Assembly: GCA_024114885.1 (NCBI GenBank)
Contig: CP099420.1
Coordinates: 2,604,001-2,668,000 of the forward strand
Length of the DNA stretch: 64,000 nt
Source: Septoria linicola
Lineage: Eukaryota; Ascomycota; Dothideomycetes; Mycosphaerellales; Mycosphaerellaceae
Reading direction: 5' to 3'
Both the position numbers and the translations under genes were made by a program. Positions 21,949-32,536 of the stretch are shown piece after piece (the stretch's first letter is position 1; each line of letters opens with the position of its first letter). The notes under the pieces were generated by a model, which made no database searches, was not told where the DNA came from, and saw only the letters and a program-made list of their open reading frames with translations.

Positions 21949-22934
21949 TCAGGTCCCAACAGCCGCCGATGCTCCCGCATCAGCAGCAGCACTGATGCCA
22001 CCGCCGCTCGTACCAGTCCTCAAGATCTGCCAGATCCTTAGTCCAGAAGAGACAGCCATAATCTCGAAAGCTTCACCCATTTCACGAGTGCTTCCACTGC
22101 CCATGAACTCGAATCTCACAAGCTTGTTCTTGCTCCATTTCATGTTGTCAGCCCATACCGCTACGACTTCTTTACCATCGGAGGTCTCGCCTAGATCTCT
22201 GTCTGCACGCTTACCACCTTTACTGCTCGAGGCTTCTATATCGTTCGGCATGGCAGCTGACAAGGTTCCATCGTCTGAGTCCAGACGGACCAGCTTCCAG
22301 CCCCAGGCATACTTATTGACTGTAAGTTGTTGAACCTAGAAGTAGCGGACATATGTCAGCGACTGTCTTAGACATGACGGGTGATGTTCACTGAAATTCT
22401 TACTTCCTTGCCGTGAGACTGTCGCCAGCAAAATCGCTCTGGTACGATCTTTTCCCCGTGGAGGACTGGCGCTGTGAAAGTGTAACTCGCACTTTGGAAA
22501 CTCAGCTTAGTACGCAGTTCCTCAACTATCTCGTGGCCTGGAAGAGAGATCATGTTATGGATACTCATGTATCGTTTACTGCCCATTTCAGCCAAGACTG
22601 GTGAGCTGCCATCGGGCCCATGGTGCAAGACAAACTTTGTGCCTTTCCAACCCGAGTTGAGCACGACAGCGAAGAGTGGATGAGAGAAATGTTCGCCGAG
22701 AGTCCAGATGGTACAACGCCAGGATGTCTTCTTATGATATAGATTGAAACGTGCCGGAAAACGGACTGACCCTGGTAGTCCATCATATGCAGGTGCTTGA
22801 TCTTTGCCTGCGACTTCGGTGTATGATGGCGGGAGCTTGTCGTCCGAGTCGATGCTCGAGAAGCTGCTTCGACGGGACGATGGAGCCTGTGAGAGATTGT
22901 CGCTGGGCGACAGATCAGTCTTGAGGTCGGACAT
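21949..22934 (-). CDS. Tubby-fold-like protein of unknown function with a PPxY motif
   Basis: Two exons, 22404-22934 and 21949-22335, flank a 68-nt intron (gtaaga...tctag) and give 305 aa. The N-terminal 50 residues are Ser/Asp rich, with LPPSYTEV near residue 38, a PPxY motif of the kind bound by WW domains of Nedd4/Rsp5 ubiquitin ligases. The rest is a run of predicted beta strands (ARFNLYHKKTSWRCTIWTLGE, HPLFAVVLNSGWKG, VLHHGPDGSSPVLAEM, a helix region, then WGWKLVRL and KLVRFEFMG), ending in an Ala/Gly-rich tail. This resembles fungal tubby C-terminal-like (scramblase/LURP-like) proteins; the fold call rests on pattern only. The start is the ATG at 22932-22934; the frame upstream lacks an ATG. 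It shares a 704-bp upstream region with the aminotransferase on the other strand. Confidence 0.78.
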
Positions 22935-23638
22935 TGTCACCAAAGAGTGCAGCGCTGTGCTCAAACCTGCTAGCCATGAATGCTGCCAGGCAGAGGCACA
23001 GCTCTGTCGCGGCTAAACGAGGTTGACGGCCACTGTCGATCGTTCCTTCCGGGAGAGAATGCTAACAAGCCTTGGCAGGTTCATTGTCGTTCGTGTTTGG
23101 ACACGTCTTCTCACCAACAATGCAGCAATGATGCCCGTTTCGTGATCGATAGCTCGAGATGTTGACTGAAGAGATCGTCTTCAGTGATCTGTACCCCGCA
23201 ATCAAGCGTGCTCCGACTATGGTTCTGAGCAAAGAACGCGTCTACACCGAGATGGAGTTGTTCTGTGCAGCAGTCGCCACGAAACACACATCAGACTGAG
23301 CAAATTGACTATTCTCTTGAAGGTACAAGCACAGTGGTCTCACTACGACAATGATTTTATCCCGACAAGAATCTCTGGACTGCTCAAATGGGGCCCACCG
23401 AGGTCCGTTTGATTCGCGAGACACACGCCACAAACACGCGGGAACGGAGTAAACGGAGTTGAATCCTGTCGCGGTCATGTCGGCGTCTTCCATGATTACA
23501 TGATCATCGACTGATAAGACGTGCGCACGAGAGGAGTTGCCGCCCCATCGATACTCCCAAGTTGTGATATCCAGATCGTAGGCAGCGTCTTTACTTTCGT
23601 TGGCAACTTCATCATTCTCATTGCAAACCTATTCCGCG
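22935..23638. other. Divergent intergenic region, tubby-like gene / aminotransferase
   Basis: A 704-bp shared upstream region. There are no convincing coding frames, and I see no clear TATA or repeat. Confidence 0.55.
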
Positions 23639-25633
23639 ATGGCAAATCCTAGTCGAAATGGTGCTGGCATCATGGATTCTCGGCCTAAGCCCAAAGACCT
23701 CTCACACCACCTCAGCAGAGTGACCAGGGCACGCGATGCCAGCTCCATCAAAGCATTCTACAAATACTTCCAGATTCCGGGCATTGGACAATTGGCAGGA
23801 GGCCTACCGAACAACTACTATTTCCCCTTCGACACTCTCGAAGCCAAAGTTGCTCGGCCAGATCGATGGCAACCAACGCCAAATAAACCCATTGATCCCC
23901 CGGACGCAGATGAGGCTCTAGCAGGCCTGTCCTTGAACGATCAGGAACGGTCACGCGTGCAAAATAGTCCCTTGAACCAACCACAAGATGCGATTATCGT
24001 TCCGCACACATCCAAGCAGCCCAATCCAGTCAAGAAAATCGATTTGAGCTCTGCATTGCAGTATGGCACGGCTCAAGGTTACCCACCGCTGTACTACTTC
24101 ATTCGCGAGTTCACGCAGAAGAACCTGCATCCCAATGCGCCGTACAAGGGAGGTCCTGAGGTGATCCTGACCTGTGGAAACACCGATGGGTGGTCGAAGG
24201 TGCTATCAGCGTTTTCGAATGAATGGAGCGAAGAGAAGGATTGGATAAGAGACCGCGAAGGGCTACTGGTCGAAGACTTTGCATACATGAATGCTATTCA
24301 AACTGCGCGGCCGAGAGGCTTGACAATCACACCAATAGCCATTGATGATGAGGGTCTCATTGCCGAGGGCCCAGGTGGTATGCGCGATGTGCTAGAGAAT
24401 TGGGACCACAAAAGAGGCAAGAGGCCGCACTTGTTGTACACCGTGACGTGAGTATCATCGGCCTGCCCGGGAGTTGTGATACTGACCAGAAATAGCATGG
24501 GCCAAAATCCGACGTCTGGTGTACTTTCACTCGCGCGACGACGAGAACTCTACGCGATTGCTAGCAAGTACGATGTCTTGATTGTAGAAGATGATCCGTA
24601 CTGGTACCTGCAGTTTCCTTCAGCGACGGCAGTGAATACCACGACTACGACCAATTCATCGAACACTTCTTTCAATCCTGAGCAGGCCATGTTCGCGAAT
24701 GCTGAGCCGGTTCCAGAAGGATGGCAGTCGAGCGGATACTCATTCCTCGACTCTCTCGTGCCATCTTTCATCAACATTGACACAGACGGTCGTGTCATTC
24801 GTCTAGACACCTTCAGCAAGACTGTCGCCCCAGGCTGCAGATTGGGCTGGCTCACGGCACAGCCCGCTTTCGTTGAGCGTCTGCTCCGTGTCACAGAGGC
24901 TAGCACACAGCAGCCCTCAGGCTTTGTGCAATCTATGATTGCCGAACTCGTGCTCGGTCCTGATCACGAGGGCTTGAAGAAGAACGTGAAGGACGGTGGC
25001 AAAGGCGGACTTACCGATGGTCAAGGTTGGAAGGCTGATGGCTGGGTCCGCTGGCTTGAAGGACTGCGCGGCAATTACGAGAGGCGTATGAATACGATGA
25101 GCAGGATTCTTGATGCCTCAAAGTATCAAGTCAAGGCTGGTCGACGACAAAGTCTGGTGCAGCACGAGGACGATGAGGACGAGGACGAATGGAGTGTTGT
25201 TGAGAAGACGCAACTCTACTCCTTCGACTGGCCTGTCGGTGGCATGTTCGTGTGGCTGAAGGTTCTCTTCGAGTCTCATCCGCTATACAAGGAGTACAAG
25301 AAGCGCGGCGAGGCTGAAAGACTGGGCAAGGCACTGTGGATATTCTGGACGACTGATCCGTACAAGGTCCTCGTCGCACCCGGGACTATGTTCTCACCCA
25401 CGCCAGAGATTGCGGCCGACCGCGGCTGGAAGCACTTCAGATTGTGCTTTGCTGCGATTAATGAGGATCAACTTGGTGGCGTAACACAGCGTGTCGCAGA
25501 CGGTGTGAACGGCTTCTGGAGGATTAAAGATCGCAAGACTTTGGAGAAGCTGCTTGAGGAGGAAGCAGATGAGGAGATGATCATGAGCCAGGAAGGTTTG
25601 ATCAACGTTAGCGCCACGCCCGCGGGTTGCTAA
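23639..25633 (+). CDS. Aromatic/2-aminoadipate-type aminotransferase (Aro8 family)
   Basis: A class I/II PLP-dependent aminotransferase, probably acting on aromatic amino acids, kynurenine or 2-aminoadipate with 2-oxoglutarate. Two exons, 23639-24447 and 24496-25633, flank a 48-nt intron (gtgagt...aatag), giving 648 aa. Splicing rebuilds the conserved segment LLYTVTMGQNPTSG. Also seen are AGGLPNNYYFPF, YGTAQGYPPLYYFIREF, the PLP-pocket strand VLIVEDDPYWYLQ, and DTFSKTVAPGCRLGWL, whose lysine should form the Schiff base. It is longer than yeast Aro8 (about 500 aa) because of linkers near residues 95-130 and 325-350. The start at 23639 is the first ATG; the frame runs a little further upstream without one. 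Exact substrate is not decidable from sequence. Confidence 0.92.
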
Positions 25634-26165
25634 TTGCTGGCATGGTGACGATCACTAGGATATGCGCAGCTGGATTATATGAAGTGACGAGCAACGAAGT
25701 ATCGATTCTATCCACAATCCTCATCATGTCTTCGTAGGTGGCCTCGGTGGTGTGTTGGCTGAAGAAGGTCCCAAGACTTTCGTTCTCATCTCTTCCTGGT
25801 CCTGCCTACTTAACACGACCGCATCACACGTCTCGCACCACCTCCCGTCATGCTTCTCTACACCATCTCCCAAGTATAAAGCGACACAGTCAGTGTCTCT
25901 GGTGCCCTAGTTTGAAGCCCCGCCCTGCACCTCCACAAGTCTAGAGCATATTCCCAGAGCGACTTTTGCCGTGGCGATGATCACTGCCAAAACGGCGCGG
26001 CAGCATGAAGAGAAGAAACCACTCAAAAGACCAATGGTTCGGCCATGGCACTAGCGACTCGAAGTGTCCGATGTGTATGAGGTAGGTGGCAGAATATATA
26101 TTGTCCCTTGTCCCCAGCATGTAGAGAACTCGCGACACCGTACAGCTATTCCCAAGAAACGCCGA
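25634..26165. other. Intergenic: upstream region of the beta-propeller gene
   Basis: A 532-bp gap between two plus-strand genes. It has a tatatattg-like AT patch at 26093-26101, about 65-75 bp before the next start codon, which may serve as TATA element. Nothing else is seen. Confidence 0.5.
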
Positions 26166-27405
26166 ATGACCATGTCCAAATCATTGCTCTGCGTCTCAGC
26201 GCTGGTCGCGCTCGCTACTACGCAAGCGACCTTCGTAAAAGGCGACCCTGCGCGCTTCACGTACACATATATGAAGACACCGCTCTCGGGGCCATGTGAT
26301 GTCTCGGAAGGCACTGATGGCCTGATCTATGTACAGGAACTATTGGCGAACAAGATCGCAAGAGTCAATCAGAATACTGGAGATGTGAAAGAGTTCGACA
26401 TTCCTTTCACTCTAGGGACTACTCCCAATATCACTCTGCCATTGCCCAGTGGCGCGAGAGCAGCTTTCTTGTCTTGTGCTATCCGTAATGGATTTGATGG
26501 CAAGATGTATTTCAGCAATGGGAACAGGAACCAGCTGGTGCAATTTGATGCGAAGACAGAACAAGTCAGGGTGTTCACACCATCTAGTAAGTCATTACGT
26601 TCATGATCACTGGTAAGAAGTGTGCTGACTTCCGCTTGTCCAGATCTCTTGCAAACGATTGGCAATCTTCAGCCTTTGAACGATTTGACGACAGCTCCAG
26701 ATGGAGTCTATTTTACACAGACTACGATGAATAGCATTGCCAAATTTGACTACAAGACACAAAAGTTTACGTTCTTTCCGATTCCGACTCTGCTCGCTCT
26801 ACCACTTGGCATCTACTATGCTCAGGATGGCGGCATTTGGTTCTTGGAGTTTGCCAGTAGGTCAAGTGCGGGCAAAACGCTCCTCGATATTGCTAACATG
26901 TATGACAGTGAATAAGGTCGGCCGTCTGGATCGACAGACAGGACGAATTAAGGAATATCAGATTCCTCTTGCTGGAGCGGGACCTGTCGTGATTCGCGGC
27001 GAGACACTTGACCCCAACGGCGACTATCTCCTGTGGTTTCCCTCAGTAATCGGTGGAGCGCTATGCTCTATCAACCAAAGGACAGGAGAAATATTGGTCT
27101 ATCCCGAAAATGTTGCATCAAATGCTGAACAAGTCGCGCAAGACTACTCTGGAAATCTTTGGATTTCCCACGTAGTGCAAAACACGCTAGGTGTCTTCAA
27201 CCCGAAGTACAAGAACTTTACAGAGGTGATCATGCCTGGCACTATTGTACCTGGTCCTGTGGGACTCCCTGTGTATGGAGGAACCGGAATCTATTGCAAA
27301 CCAGTGGGAAATCCATTCACCAGAGGGACAGGCAATGCAATCTGGTTCACGCAATTGACGGCAAACCGACTCGTAAGATATGATCTCGATGGCTTGGTGT
27401 ACTAG
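26166..27405 (+). CDS. Secreted beta-propeller protein (virginiamycin B lyase/SMP-30-like)
   Basis: Three exons, 26166-26586, 26644-26856 and 26909-27405, give 376 aa. The 57-nt and 52-nt introns have normal ends (gtaagt...tccag; gtaggt...gacag). MTMSKSLLCVSALVALATTQA is a clear signal peptide. The mature part is a series of blades with the recurring pattern of a Gly/Asp turn, a W/Y-F strand and then the next turn, for example DGLIYVQELLANKIARVN, DGKMYFSNGNRNQLVQFD, DGVYFTQTTMNSIAKFD, DGGIWFLEFA, SGNLWISHVVQNTLGVF and NAIWFTQLTANRLVRYDLDG. This is the fold of streptogramin B lyase (Vgb). Fungal relatives are secreted and their substrates are unknown, so lyase activity should not be assumed. 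A second ATG two codons later gives the same signal peptide. Confidence 0.88.
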
Positions 27406-28310
27406 TCCCTCGCCACTCAATTCCCAGATCCGTGGGTCAAGCTGCACGACATGGAGGTCGACACTGCCTATGGTTGCCCTCGCGATGCTCAGAAGAATGC
27501 GGTACACTATGTGCGGCGCACATGCACACACAAGCGGCCCAGCATCAATGCAGCACGCCCGAAGCTGAGAAGACTTTTGCACATGCGTATGCTGGCCGTG
27601 CACTGTCGATGAATTGTGCTGGCTGAGCAGACGTACCTGTTTGCCTGTCATTTCGACCAAGCCTAGTAACTGCTCTGCCTAGCCAATAAAGAACCTTACT
27701 CAACGAGGCACAGCAGGCCGTTTGCGACTGCATACAGCGCTGACAAGCTCTATTTGGCCGAAGTTCCGAATCCTTCAGTGTAGCAAACCATCAGCTTGAG
27801 CCGGCTATCGCTCCTGACCTGCAACAATGGTTCCCCACTGGTATCAGCCTCAAGCAAGCTCGCGGCACAGCAAACGACCCACAATCTGGCGGCATGCCAA
27901 CGGGTTTGAGGGCGGACCAGTGCAGATTTGATGCCGCCTGTTGCTGCAGATGGCAAGCACTTTTGACGTGCCGAGATTGTGATTGGTGGATGACAAAGTG
28001 ACCTCGTGCGAGGCCTCGTCCAACTCCGACGCTATTCGCCACTCCAGCAGACTAATGCACTTGAATGTGACTCTTCAACAAGGCAACACTATTGCGTGTG
28101 TGCATTGCCATATCAGCTTGTGTGGCGGTGTCGTGGCGTCCTATAAGACTAGCTTCCATGCTCTTCTATGTATGAATATGCGACTTGAGGCAGCTTCACT
28201 TTGTCTAATCTGTTTGCTATTGTAGATTTGCATCAAGCACTGTTGTACTTCTTGAAGCACAGATACTGGCAAAAGCGCATTCCTTTTCGACAACGCTGTG
28301 ATCGCCTGTC
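27406..28310. other. Intergenic, propeller gene / BCS1-like gene
   Basis: A 905-bp gap between two plus-strand genes. Open frames are short and lack recognisable motifs. No repeat or RNA gene is seen. Confidence 0.55.
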
Positions 28311-30203
28311 ATGGATTTGCGCAGACTTTCTAGTCTAATGCCCTCTCATGGGCCGATATCAAACACCACAGATCCGTTGTCAATCACGGAGCTACCACCC
28401 AACATTCTTGAAGCACTGATTCCAGGCTATGGCCTGATCTCTCGCTACGTGTATGCTACCTTCGGTTTCGATCCATCGATATTTGTATCGATTGGACTTG
28501 TGGCGCTGGCGGTGATGAAAGGAGGCCAGTATCTCTCTGCTCTTTTCGAGAAGTGGTTCCGCAAACTGTTCATGTCGTCCGTCTACATTGACGAGCACGA
28601 TGACTTGTTCGGTATGGTAATGGGCTGGCTGGCAGAGAACCAGCGCTTCGGATCTAAGCGTTCGTTGCGCGCGAAAACGCAGACAGGCTCGAAAGTTGAT
28701 GATGGAGCTGATGATACAGCGGGCGACGCTCTTGACGAGAGAGGCATCTTCGACTATACAAAGTGGAGCGCCAGGTTACCTCCTCGGTTCGAGCCATACT
28801 ATGGACAGAATTACATCTTCCACAAAGGAACCGTGTACCTCTTCAAGAGGTCACAGAAGCAGAACACGTCTCGCATCCAGGTGACGTTCAGTGGAGGCGC
28901 CGAGGATGATCTGCTACAGTTAGACTGCATTGGACGCAGCACACAGCCGATCAAGGATCTACTTAGAACCATCAAGATCTGGTCACTGAATCGTCAGCGC
29001 AACACAACTACAATCAGACACCCAACTCCAAAGGACAGAGCCCGGTTTGGTGGATCCTGGACCAAGACAACATCTAGACCCTCCAGACCCATGGACACGG
29101 TCATTCTTGATGCTGAGCAGAAGTCGATGATTGTGCGAGATATGAACGAATATTTGCATCCGGCAAGTCCGCGTTGGTATGCTACTCGAGGTATTCCATA
29201 TCGTCGTGGATATCTGTTTCACGGTCCGCCAGGCACTGGCAAAACATCGTTGTCTTTCGCATTGGCGGGCATCTTTGGGCTCGAAATCTATGCCATCAGT
29301 CTGCAGGAGCCCACACTTACCGAGGGTGATTTGCTGCAGCTCTTCAATGGCCTGCCGAGGAGATGTATTGTCCTGCTAGAAGATGTCGATGCAGCCGGCC
29401 TGTTGCGAGATAACCAAAGTGATGACAAGGACAAGTCGAAGGCAAAGAAGGACGAGAAGAAGGACGGTAAAGGAGCAACCGATGCCACCAAAGAAAAGGC
29501 CAAGAAGGAGGAAGACTACACCCTTAAGGATCTTGCTCGTGAGCTGAAGGCAATCAGTGCTCCAGCACAGCGGGGAGGCCGACAAGGCGCGGCTCAGCAG
29601 AACAATGGCGCTGGACCAAATCGAGCTCCTGGTACTGGCATATCGCTTTCTGGTCTACTCAACGCCATCGATGGCGTAGCAAGTGCGGAAGGGAGAGTTC
29701 TGATCATGACGACGAATCATCCTGAAAAGCTTGATGCTGCTCTTGTGCGTCCTGGCAGAGTTGATCGAAAGGTGGCATTCCAGCTCGCCATGAAAGACCA
29801 AATCAGCGAGCTTTTTGTCAGAATGTACGCCGCAAGTGATCAGGTGCCTGACATTGAGCTCAAGTTGGATAATCGTCTTGGAAATGGCCATGCGAAAGCA
29901 ATCAGCAACGGCAAGCCCACAGTCAACGGACACAGCAACGGTCATGCGGTCGCTCGACCGGACAACCAGCTATCCGCGATCTCTGAATTTGAGCTGGAAG
30001 AGCTCGCGATCGAGTTCGCTGAGCATGTTCCAGATAACACGTTCACGCCTGCAGAAATCCAAAACCATTTAATGAAGTACAAAAAAGAGCCTCGCACGGC
30101 CGTGGAGCTGGCGACGCAGTGGACGGAGGATTTGCTGGCCGAGAAGGACAAAGAGGCAAGTGCTAGAGAGACAGCTGGGGATGAAGAGGATGATGGATTG
30201 TAG
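28311..30203 (+). CDS. BCS1-like mitochondrial AAA ATPase
   Basis: A single exon encodes 630 aa. Residues 45-75 hold one transmembrane helix (IFVSIGLVALAVM). A BCS1 N-terminal domain covers about 60-260. The AAA domain has Walker A GPPGTGKT at 305-312, Walker B CIVLLEDVD at about 353-361, a sensor-1 region VLIMTTNHPEKLD and the arginine-finger region ALVRPGRVDRKV. BCS1 of yeast moves the folded Rieske protein across the inner mitochondrial membrane. This protein is longer than true Bcs1 (about 450 aa) and carries a roughly 80-residue Lys-rich then Gln/Gly-rich insert directly after Walker B, plus an NGHSNGHA-type linker near residue 540. It is therefore more likely one of the fungal BCS1-like paralogues than the orthologue. 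The start is the first ATG after an in-frame stop region. Confidence 0.9.
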   Translation: MDLRRLSSLMPSHGPISNTTDPLSITELPPNILEALIPGYGLISRYVYATFGFDPSIFVSIGLVALAVMKGGQYLSALFEKWFRKLFMSSVYIDEHDDLFGMVMGWLAENQRFGSKRSLRAKTQTGSKVDDGADDTAGDALDERGIFDYTKWSARLPPRFEPYYGQNYIFHKGTVYLFKRSQKQNTSRIQVTFSGGAEDDLLQLDCIGRSTQPIKDLLRTIKIWSLNRQRNTTTIRHPTPKDRARFGGSWTKTTSRPSRPMDTVILDAEQKSMIVRDMNEYLHPASPRWYATRGIPYRRGYLFHGPPGTGKTSLSFALAGIFGLEIYAISLQEPTLTEGDLLQLFNGLPRRCIVLLEDVDAAGLLRDNQSDDKDKSKAKKDEKKDGKGATDATKEKAKKEEDYTLKDLARELKAISAPAQRGGRQGAAQQNNGAGPNRAPGTGISLSGLLNAIDGVASAEGRVLIMTTNHPEKLDAALVRPGRVDRKVAFQLAMKDQISELFVRMYAASDQVPDIELKLDNRLGNGHAKAISNGKPTVNGHSNGHAVARPDNQLSAISEFELEELAIEFAEHVPDNTFTPAEIQNHLMKYKKEPRTAVELATQWTEDLLAEKDKEASARETAGDEEDDGL

Positions 30204-30925
30204 TAGAACAGTAACTTAGTGGAGTTTCGTACAGGTCCGAGGCGCATACTGAGAGACAGAGCATCCTTGCCAGTTCGTCGGGTGGTTTAGGGCATGAAAA
30301 AGAGGCGCACTTGACTGGTTCGTTTCGTTCGGCTCGAGCGCATCCCGGATCGGTGAGATCTAACATAAGCATCAATAGAGTTTGCAAGCTGTCCAGCTTC
30401 GTCTCATCTTGCCATAAATCACTTTGCGACAGATCTCTTGCTTCCACGTTGTGTGTGACATTCAAGAATGCATGTGCGCGGGTCCGCACCGCGGACACTG
30501 AGCTGTGAAGCGCACATGTTGGTCGCGTTGTCATTGTCGGAATGATGGCTAACCGAGCGAGCGCCAACGACCAGGATTCAACACCATGTCGATCATGACC
30601 CTAAGGCGAGACAAACCTTCGCGGCTATGGGGCCTTCCAACGAACAGCGCTACGCTGCTGATGTGCAGTCAGCTGTGGGCAAGTATATATATATATATCG
30701 TTGGCCCCGTGTATCGCGCGCCATGTTGCCCTCGCCATTCATGCTTAAGCACCTAAGACTCGACCTCCCCGAAATACCAAGACCCAAACCTCCGAGGCCA
30801 GTGTCCGCAACTGTCAACGTGCAGATTTGATGTTTGGGGGCGTGTGCCAAGAGTGACGACTGCGCATTTCGTCTCAACAGAGCGCCTGGCCCTTCGACTT
30901 GTGAAAACTAGACGGGAACATAACT
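30204..30925. other. Intergenic: promoter of the P450 gene
   Basis: A 722-bp gap. It contains a (TA)7 run at 30684-30698, about 230 bp upstream of the P450 start, which may act as a TATA region. No further gene is seen. Confidence 0.55.
30684..30698 (+). repeat. (TA)7 microsatellite
   Basis: A run of alternating T and A, 15 bases, lies upstream of the cytochrome P450 gene. It could double as core promoter element; length polymorphism is likely. Confidence 0.8.
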
Positions 30926-32518
30926 ATGGCTGTTTTGTCTCTCGATACCGCCACTGGACATCCATACTCACTGGCTCTTGGCTCTTTCGTGGTTCTAGCC
31001 AGTCTTGTGCTCTACCTTTTCCACAAGCCGACATTTCCAAGAAATGCCCCAAAACTTGTGGACGACACGATTCCGCTGATCGGTGCTCTCCACTTCTTCA
31101 CGCAAAGATGGGACTTCTGGGAACGGGCGAGGAACCGCTCAACCACCGGAAATTTCAGCTTCTATGCCGGACAGCACCCAGTCGTGGGAGTTACAGGGCA
31201 GAAGCAGGAAGAGCGTAAAGTCTTCTTTGAAGACAAACGATTGGCGTTCTCCGAAGGATATGCCACTCTTCTAGCTGGAGCACCCGAGGTCAAGAGAGAT
31301 AATAAGCTACTGGCCGAGAACAACAACGACTCTGCCTTTACAATATACTTCCAGAAGCGTCTCATTGCCTTGCTCAAAGGCAATCAGCTCCGCAATGGTC
31401 TGCCACAATTACTCAAGGACGCGCGAATGCTTCTAAATGGCCTTGCTGCGCAGCCGGAAAAGATCACGGATCCATTTGATTCGATATATCGCATGGTTTT
31501 TCAGTTCACAATGCGGACAGTGGCCTGCAGTGAAATTGCAGACGATCAGCCATTGCTGGCAAAAGTTCTTGGCCTCTTTGAATCGATTGAAAGCTGTGCG
31601 ACGCACACTGGCATTATGTACCCATGGGTCCCTTTGCCTTCCAAGATGAAGCGGACCATCGCAGGCGCGCAGCTCTATGGCATTTTCAAGAAGATCGTGG
31701 ACGATCGAAACAAGACTGGACGCAAGGAGGACGATGCTTTGCAGTACCTTATGGACCAAGGCGATAACATCGTCGACATCATCACCTTTGTGCTTGGAGC
31801 ACTTTTTGCCGGACAACTGAACAGTGGAATTAACGCTAGCTGGATCTTGTGCTACCTTGCCAACAACGCAGAGTGGATGAGTCGTGTACGAAAGGAAGTT
31901 GAGGAAGTTGCAGACAAGTATTGTGCAAACAAGGATATTCCTCTCAAGGAGCGTCTCATGGAAGTCCCAATCGAGGCTTGGGAAGGAGAATTCCCTATGA
32001 TCGACTACTGCCTGAAAGACACGATTCGCTTGCAAATGTTCGGCACTGCCTTCCGCAAGAACCTGTCGAATGCAGAGGTCGTGATCAACAAGCAGACTGG
32101 CGAAGTGATACCTCCCGGATACTTCGCAGCTTTGGGCGTGGGAGACATTCACTGGAACCCCGAAATCTACACGAATCCTGATGAGTGGGATCCAGCTAGA
32201 TATCTGCCGGACAGAGCGGAGGATAAGAAGGAAGTATATGCATGGATGGGCTGGGTATGTCTGGTCTATGAACTATGCTTGAGGTCTGATGCTAACCTAT
32301 TACAGGGTCTCGCTCGCCACCCTTGCCTGGGCGTGCGCTTCGCCAAGTTGGAGAACAACATGATTGTCGCATTCTTCCTGGCATACTTCGACAACATCCA
32401 GCTCGCTGACAAGTTCGGCAACCTGAAAGCAGAGACGTCGCCTGTCGACCGCAATGGCCACACAGCGCACAAGCCGCACGAACCGATGTACCTCAAATAT
32501 CAGTTACGGCAAGACTAG
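30926..32518 (+). CDS. Cytochrome P450 (CYP51-like fold class, substrate unknown)
   Basis: Two exons, 30926-32254 and 32306-32518, give 513 aa. The 51-nt intron (gtatgt...ttacag, with a gctaac branch site) is in frame and free of stops, so it can be missed. An N-terminal membrane anchor (LALGSFVVLASLVLYLF) precedes the P450 fold, placing it on the ER. The I-helix region is near VLGALFAGQLNSGINASW. The K helix reads LKDTIRLQ, so the usually invariant ExxR glutamate is aspartate (residue 365). The heme loop after splicing is WGLARHPCLG with Cys450 as iron ligand; a glycine normal at the fourth position is alanine. The style FRKN and RHPCLGVRFAKLE points to the fungal CYP51-like group rather than sterol demethylase itself. 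No biosynthetic cluster genes are adjacent apart from the GNAT gene, which ends 18 bp away on the other strand. Confidence 0.9.
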   Translation: MAVLSLDTATGHPYSLALGSFVVLASLVLYLFHKPTFPRNAPKLVDDTIPLIGALHFFTQRWDFWERARNRSTTGNFSFYAGQHPVVGVTGQKQEERKVFFEDKRLAFSEGYATLLAGAPEVKRDNKLLAENNNDSAFTIYFQKRLIALLKGNQLRNGLPQLLKDARMLLNGLAAQPEKITDPFDSIYRMVFQFTMRTVACSEIADDQPLLAKVLGLFESIESCATHTGIMYPWVPLPSKMKRTIAGAQLYGIFKKIVDDRNKTGRKEDDALQYLMDQGDNIVDIITFVLGALFAGQLNSGINASWILCYLANNAEWMSRVRKEVEEVADKYCANKDIPLKERLMEVPIEAWEGEFPMIDYCLKDTIRLQMFGTAFRKNLSNAEVVINKQTGEVIPPGYFAALGVGDIHWNPEIYTNPDEWDPARYLPDRAEDKKEVYAWMGWVCLVYELCLRSDANLLQGLARHPCLGVRFAKLENNMIVAFFLAYFDNIQLADKFGNLKAETSPVDRNGHTAHKPHEPMYLKYQLRQD

Positions 32519-32536
32519 AGTTTATAGACAGGTCCC

